This document shows positions 60,262 to 64,000 of a DNA stretch of 64,000 nt, piece after piece. Position numbers and translations under genes: made by a program. This DNA is from Streptomyces sp. C10-9-1. GTDB taxonomy: Bacteria; Actinomycetota; Actinomycetes; Streptomycetales; Streptomycetaceae. The stretch covers positions 62,001-126,000 of the forward strand of contig NZ_JANHKP010000016.1 in the NCBI RefSeq assembly GCF_024497955.1, written 5' to 3'. Below the pieces are notes generated by a model, which was not told the origin of the DNA, did no database searches, and saw only the letters and a program-made list of their open reading frames with translations. The stretch's first letter is position 1; every line of letters begins with the position of its first letter.

Positions 60262-61722
60262 ATGAGGGCGGAGAGGATCCGGCGATGGGAATCGGGCGCC
60301 CTCGCCCATGCCGTCAGCGACCCCTTCGGCCAGGGGCCGCTGCCCTGGCTGCGGGGCAGCGAGCAGTACTTCGGCGACACCGGGCAGGTCGTCCCCTGGT
60401 ACGCCGACGAGGCGATGGCCCGGGGCGGCTCCGGTCGCCCGCGTACCGCCGACGACGTCCACCACCAGATCAAGGGCTTCGTCTCCCCGGGGGCGGTCGA
60501 GCCCGGCGGGGCCGTCGACTTCCACATCACCGTGGACCCGCCTCAGCAGTTCTCGGTCGACGTCTACCGGATCGGCCACTACGGGGGCGACGGTGCCGCG
60601 AAGATCACCACCAGCCCCCGGCTCTCGGGGATCGTCCAGCCGCCCCCGCTGACCGCCGACCGCACGGTCTCCTGCCACCACTGGTGGCTCTCGTGGCGGC
60701 TGCAGATCCCCTCGTACTGGTCCGTCGGCGCCTACGTGGCGGTGCTGACGACCCTCGACGGGCACCGCTCCCACATTCCGTTCACGGTCCGCGACGACCA
60801 TCCGGCGGACCTGCTCCTGCTCCTGCCCGACATCACCTGGCAGGCCTACAACCTCTACCCGGAGGACGGGCGCACCGGTGCCAGCCTCTACCACGCCTGG
60901 GACGGGGACGGCCGGCTGCTCGGTGAGGCGGAGGCCGCGACGACGGTCTCCTTCGACCGCCCCTACGCCGGTGCCGGCCTCCCGCTGCACGTCGGCCACG
61001 CCTACGACTTCATCCGCTGGGCCGAGCGGTACGGCTACGACCTGGCCTACGCGGACGCGCGGGACCTGCACGCGGGGCGCATCGACCCGGCCCGCTACCG
61101 GGGCCTGGTCTTCCCCGGCCACGACGAGTACTGGTCGGTGTCCATGCGGCAGGCGGCGGAGCGGGCCCGGGACAGCGGGACGTCGCTGGTGTTCCTCTCC
61201 GCCAACACCCTCTACTGGCAGGTCCGGCTCGGTCCCTCGCCGTCCGGCGTGCCGGACCGGCTGCTCACCTGCCGCAAGCGCCGCGGCCCGGGGCGCCCGG
61301 CGCTCTGGCGCGAGCTGGACCGCGCCGAGCAGCAGCTGCTCGGCATCCAGTACGCGGGCCGGGTGCCCGAGCCGTCCCCCATGGTGGTGCGCAATGCCGA
61401 CCACTGGCTGTGGGAGGCCACCGGCGCGGGCGAGGGCGACGAGATCCCCGGCCTCGTCGCGGGGGAGGCCGACCGGTACTTCCCGCGCACCGCGCTCCCC
61501 GAGCACCACCGGCGGATCCTGCTCGCCCACTCCCCCTACCGGGACGGCGAGGGCGTGGTGCGCCACCAGGAGACCTCGCTCTACCGGGCGCCCTCCGGGG
61601 CACTGGTCTTCGCCTCGGGGACCTTCGCCTGGTCGCCCGCGCTCGACCGGCCGGGCCATGTGGACGCCCGTGTCCAGCGTGCGACCGCCAACCTCCTCGA
61701 CCGCATCTGCAAACGCGACTGA
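60262..61722 (+). CDS. N,N-dimethylformamidase beta-subunit-like protein
   Basis: The 486-residue protein matches the C-terminal domain of N,N-dimethylformamidase large subunit and related actinobacterial proteins: an N-terminal immunoglobulin-like part (IKGFVSPGAVEPGGAVDFHI, FSVDVYRIGHYGG), then LLLLPDITWQAYNLYP, GLVFPGHDEYWSVSMR and FLSANTLYWQVRL. It has no signal peptide. GGAGG lies eight bases before the ATG. True dimethylformamidase also needs a small subunit, which is absent here, so the function is probably different; it is commonly annotated this way near purC in streptomycetes, to my memory. Confidence 0.83.
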   Translation: MRAERIRRWESGALAHAVSDPFGQGPLPWLRGSEQYFGDTGQVVPWYADEAMARGGSGRPRTADDVHHQIKGFVSPGAVEPGGAVDFHITVDPPQQFSVDVYRIGHYGGDGAAKITTSPRLSGIVQPPPLTADRTVSCHHWWLSWRLQIPSYWSVGAYVAVLTTLDGHRSHIPFTVRDDHPADLLLLLPDITWQAYNLYPEDGRTGASLYHAWDGDGRLLGEAEAATTVSFDRPYAGAGLPLHVGHAYDFIRWAERYGYDLAYADARDLHAGRIDPARYRGLVFPGHDEYWSVSMRQAAERARDSGTSLVFLSANTLYWQVRLGPSPSGVPDRLLTCRKRRGPGRPALWRELDRAEQQLLGIQYAGRVPEPSPMVVRNADHWLWEATGAGEGDEIPGLVAGEADRYFPRTALPEHHRRILLAHSPYRDGEGVVRHQETSLYRAPSGALVFASGTFAWSPALDRPGHVDARVQRATANLLDRICKRD

Positions 61723-61850
61723 GCTCCGCGCCCCGCCGTTCGCGCGCCGCGTCCCGGCGGGCGGTCGGCGCGGCACGGCGCCCCCTGGTCGGGAGAGCCC
61801 CGCCGGTACGGGAGAATCGGTGCCGTCGTACTGAACCACGGGGAGGAACC

Positions 61851-62750
61851 GTGTCCGGATTCGTCGAAAAGCCCGAGCCCGTCCAGGTGCCGGGACTGGT
61901 GCATCTGCACACCGGCAAGGTGCGCGACCTGTACCGGAACGAGGCGGGCGACCTCGTGATGGTCGCCAGCGACCGCATCTCCGCGTACGACTGGGTGCTC
62001 CCCACCGAGATCCCGGACAAGGGGCGGGTGCTCACCCGGCTGTCGCTGTGGTGGTTCGACCGGCTGAAGGACCTGGTGCCCCACCACGTCCTGTCCACCG
62101 AACTGCCCGCGGGCGCTCCCGCCTCCTGGGAGGGCCGCACCCTGGTGTGCCGCTCGCTGCGCATGGTGCCCGTGGAGTGCGTGGCACGCGGCTACCTCAC
62201 CGGGTCGGGACTGGCCGAGTACGAGCAGTCCCGGACCGTCTGCGGCCTGGCGCTCCCCGAGGGGCTCGCCGACGGGTCCGAGCTGCCGGCGCCGATCTTC
62301 ACCCCGGCGACCAAGGCCGCCGTGGGCGACCACGACGAGAACGTCAGCTACGAGGAGGTCGCCCGCCAGGTCGGCGCCGAGACGGCGGCGCTGCTGCGCC
62401 GGAAGACGATCGACGTGTACGCGCGGGCGCGGGACATCGCCCGGGACCGCGGCATCATCCTGGCCGACACCAAGTTCGAGTTCGGCTTCGACGGGGACGC
62501 GCTCGTCCTCGCCGACGAGGTGCTGACGCCGGACTCCTCCCGCTTCTGGCCCGCCGACGCCTGGGAGCCGGGGCACGCGCAGCCCTCCTACGACAAGCAG
62601 TTCGTCCGCGACTGGCTGACCTCGCCGGCGTCCGGCTGGGACCGCCGGAGCGAGGAGCCGCCCCCGGCGCTGCCGGAGGAGGTCGTGGCGGCCACCCGTG
62701 CCAAGTACCTGGAGGCCTACGAGCTGCTGACCGGCACCGCCTGGTCCTAG
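61851..62750 (+). CDS. purC: SAICAR synthetase
   Basis: The 299-residue purine-synthesis enzyme joins CAIR and aspartate using ATP. Motifs are HTGKVRDLY near the N-terminus, VASDRISAYDWVLPTEIPDKG, VECVARGYLTGSG, DENVSYEEV and ILADTKFEFGFDGD. Length fits the long bacterial/eukaryotic-type PurC. GGGGAGGAACC precedes the GTG at 61851. Together with purD 4 kb upstream it forms a loose purine locus. Confidence 0.97.
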   Translation: MSGFVEKPEPVQVPGLVHLHTGKVRDLYRNEAGDLVMVASDRISAYDWVLPTEIPDKGRVLTRLSLWWFDRLKDLVPHHVLSTELPAGAPASWEGRTLVCRSLRMVPVECVARGYLTGSGLAEYEQSRTVCGLALPEGLADGSELPAPIFTPATKAAVGDHDENVSYEEVARQVGAETAALLRRKTIDVYARARDIARDRGIILADTKFEFGFDGDALVLADEVLTPDSSRFWPADAWEPGHAQPSYDKQFVRDWLTSPASGWDRRSEEPPPALPEEVVAATRAKYLEAYELLTGTAWS

Positions 62751-63062
62751 GCCGGTCTGGCACGGTCCCGCACCGCGCACACTCGCTGCGTTGCCGGAGC
62801 CGTCCCCGGGCGTCCCGTACGAGGACGGCCCTCCGCCCTGCGGTGGCACGCACCACATGCCGCGCACCCAGCTGCGGGCGGACGGCGCCGTGCCGGACAC
62901 GACCCGGCGCGCGCCGGCGGCACGCGGGGCCCCGTGTGCCGCCGCCCCGCCGTGAGGGACCCGGCCCGCCCTCCGCGACCGCCCGGGCCCGGCCGGTGCC
63001 GGGCCGCCCGGCTTCCCCCGGGGGAAGCCGGGGAAGCGGGGTGCGGTGGAGGGGGACACGAC
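62751..63062. other. Gene-free interval after purC
   Basis: This 310-bp stretch has only compositionally random open frames; no gene is supported. It separates purC from the convergent tRNA-Gly unit. Confidence 0.5.
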
Positions 63063-63092
63063 GAAGCCCCCGGTGAGATCACCGGGGGCTTC
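63063..63092 (-). terminator. tRNA-Gly terminator
   Basis: A near-perfect hairpin GAAGCCCCCGGTG/CACCGGGGGCTTC with a 4-nt loop lies 7 bp beyond the tRNA 3' end. Confidence 0.85.
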
Positions 63093-63098
63093 GAACCG

Positions 63099-63171
63099 AG
63101 CGGACGACGAGATTCGAACTCGCGACCCTCACCTTGGCAAGGTGATGCTCTACCAACTGAGCCACGTCCGC
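63099..63171 (-). tRNA. tRNA-Gly (GCC)
   Basis: The cloverleaf has acceptor GCGGACG/CGTCCGC, anticodon stem TCACC/GGTGA with loop TTGCCAA (anticodon GCC), and T-arm CGCGAG-TTCGAAT-CTCG. The discriminator is T. Confidence 0.95.
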
Positions 63172-63193
63172 ATGCGCCGTAGCGCGGAGCCCA

Positions 63194-63808
63194 CTATACC
63201 CAACCTTTCTCCCGGGCGAGACGCACCGCGGTGTGGCGGTTCTCGGCGCCGAGCTTGGAGGCCGCCGAGGAGAGGTAGTTGCGCACGGTGCCCGGGGACA
63301 GCGAGGCCCGCACGGCGATCTCCGCGACGGGCGCCCCGTCCTCGGCCAGGGCCAGCACCTCGGCCTCGCGCGCGGTCAGCGGGGAGTCGCCCGCGGAGAT
63401 CGCGTCGGCCGCCAACTCCGGGTCCACATAGCGGTTTCCCGCGTGGACGGTGCGGATGATCTCGGCGAGCCTCCGGGCGCTCACGGTCTTCGGGACGAAG
63501 CCCCGCACCCCCGCGGCCAGGGCCCGCTTCAGGTGCCCGGGGAGTCCGTGGCTGGTCACGATCAGGCTGCGGCACCCGGGGAGTTCGTCCCTGAGGCGTG
63601 TGGCCACCGTCACACCGTCGGCGCCCGGCATCTGCAGGTCCAGCACGGCCACGTCCGGCCGGTGGGCCCGGGCCATCGCCAGGGCCTCGGGCCCGGTGGC
63701 GGCCTCGGCGACGACGCCCAGGTCGTCCTCCAGGGCGAGCAGGGCGGCGAGTGCGCCCCGGATCAGGTGCTCGTCGTCGGCGAGCAGGACGCGTACACGC
63801 GGGGTCAC
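63194..63808 (-). CDS. NarL/FixJ-family response regulator
   Basis: The 204-residue protein has a receiver domain (about 5-120) with acidic pocket Asp11/Asp12, phosphoacceptor Asp57 in VAVLDLQMPG and the conserved Lys in FVPKTVS. A LuxR-type DNA-binding domain follows (about 142-204: LTAREAEVLALAEDGAPVAEIA, SLSPGTVRNYLSSAASKLGA). Its GTG start overlaps the stop of the kinase gene upstream, so both are made as a pair. It resembles DesR-like regulators; the target is unknown. Confidence 0.93.
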   Translation of the reverse strand: MTPRVRVLLADDEHLIRGALAALLALEDDLGVVAEAATGPEALAMARAHRPDVAVLDLQMPGADGVTVATRLRDELPGCRSLIVTSHGLPGHLKRALAAGVRGFVPKTVSARRLAEIIRTVHAGNRYVDPELAADAISAGDSPLTAREAEVLALAEDGAPVAEIAVRASLSPGTVRNYLSSAASKLGAENRHTAVRLAREKGWV

Positions 63809-64000
63809 GCGGGCTCCTTCGGCTCGGTGCTCGTACGGGGCGGCTCCCGCCCCGGGGCGCTCCGGCGCTTTCCCGGGGCCCGCCGGGGGCCCGGCGGCCG
63901 GGGCACGGGGCCGGAGGCGGCGCCCGGTGCCGCGGTCCCCGCTCCCTCGGCGCCGGGGTCCTCGGGCTCCGGCAGCGGGACACGGGCGGCCACCCGGAAG
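63805..64000 (-). CDS. Sensor histidine kinase, C-terminal end (partial)
   Basis: Only the last 64 codons are in the window. The visible end FRVAARVPLPEPE matches the final beta strand of the HATPase domain in NarL-system histidine kinases, followed by a disordered Pro/Gly/Arg-rich tail. The stop overlaps the response regulator start by four bases. The rest of the gene lies beyond the right edge. Confidence 0.75.
   Translation of the reverse strand, partial: FRVAARVPLPEPEDPGAEGAGTAAPGAASGPVPRPPGPRRAPGKRRSAPGREPPRTSTEPKEPA

Noticed and set aside
60262..61722. A functional N,N-dimethylformamidase
   Set aside because: Only large-subunit-like sequence is present and no small-subunit gene is nearby, so the specific activity is not claimed.
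1..64000. CRISPR arrays, rRNA genes and insertion sequences
   Set aside because: No regularly spaced direct repeats, no 16S/23S/5S signature segments and no transposase were seen on either strand.

Overview
This is high-GC actinobacterial chromosome, almost certainly Streptomyces. The evidence is strong G/C bias at third codon positions, frequent GTG starts, leaderless-looking starts, a subtilisin-inhibitor gene, a class E sortase, mat-type aggregation genes, paired SigF/SigN-like sigma factors, and a ffs-dnaX-purD-purC block. From memory, the order upp, tadA, sigF-sigN and then dnaX, purD, purC is typical of the Streptomyces core; no database was consulted.

Layout. 0-2.9 kb is the decayed right end of an integrative element: a truncated integrase fused to the tail of an asparagine-synthase-like gene, a methyltransferase, a small membrane protein, and the 3' half of a tRNA-Ser(UGA) gene. 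3.1-6.8 kb holds a NUDIX pseudogene, a PP2C-like protein, tRNA-Trp and a GH46 chitosanase-like protein that lacks the catalytic Glu. 7.3-11.8 kb is a mat-type extracellular aminoglycan operon (MatA-like, MatB deacetylase/glycosyltransferase, acyltransferase). 12-18 kb has a divergent serine hydrolase, a TetR/flavoprotein/SDR operon and a DNA glycosylase. 18-24 kb carries a secreted M28 aminopeptidase, a LytR_C protein, upp, tadA with its usual partner, and tRNA-Ser(CGA). 24.6-26.6 kb is the sigma-factor pair. 27-31.6 kb has a MarR/MFS unit, an amidohydrolase and a DUF2797 protein. 31.9-33.8 kb is a second mobile-element relic (ParB-like protein, fossil integrase) abutting tRNA-Arg(ACG).

34.3-39.3 kb has tRNA-Ser(GCT), an SSI-family inhibitor and a 1,347-residue PAS/pseudokinase/pseudoreceiver protein. 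39.4-44 kb has an acyl-CoA ligase, a SigE-family sigma factor, a SMI1/KNR4 protein and a striking protein with serine at every third residue. 44.2-46.5 kb is a divergent pair: an XRE-cupin regulator and a fused thioredoxin-reductase-like/methyltransferase enzyme. 47.1-53.3 kb is a surface module: two paralogous secreted metalloproteases, each ending in an LAATG sortase signal, flanking a peptidoglycan-binding protein and a class E sortase. 53.8-62.8 kb is housekeeping: tRNA-Ser(GGA), SRP RNA, dnaX, purD, a degenerate M48-like membrane protein, a dimethylformamidase-like protein and purC. The window ends in tRNA-Gly and a NarL-type two-component system whose kinase runs off the edge.

The most promising systems are the sortase/dual-metalloprotease locus, the Ser-x-x repeat protein divergent from a SUKH protein, the predicted dithiol oxidase/methyltransferase fusion, and the catalytically altered GH46 protein beside the mat operon. 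Many very long open frames opposite real genes are GC artefacts and were left out.
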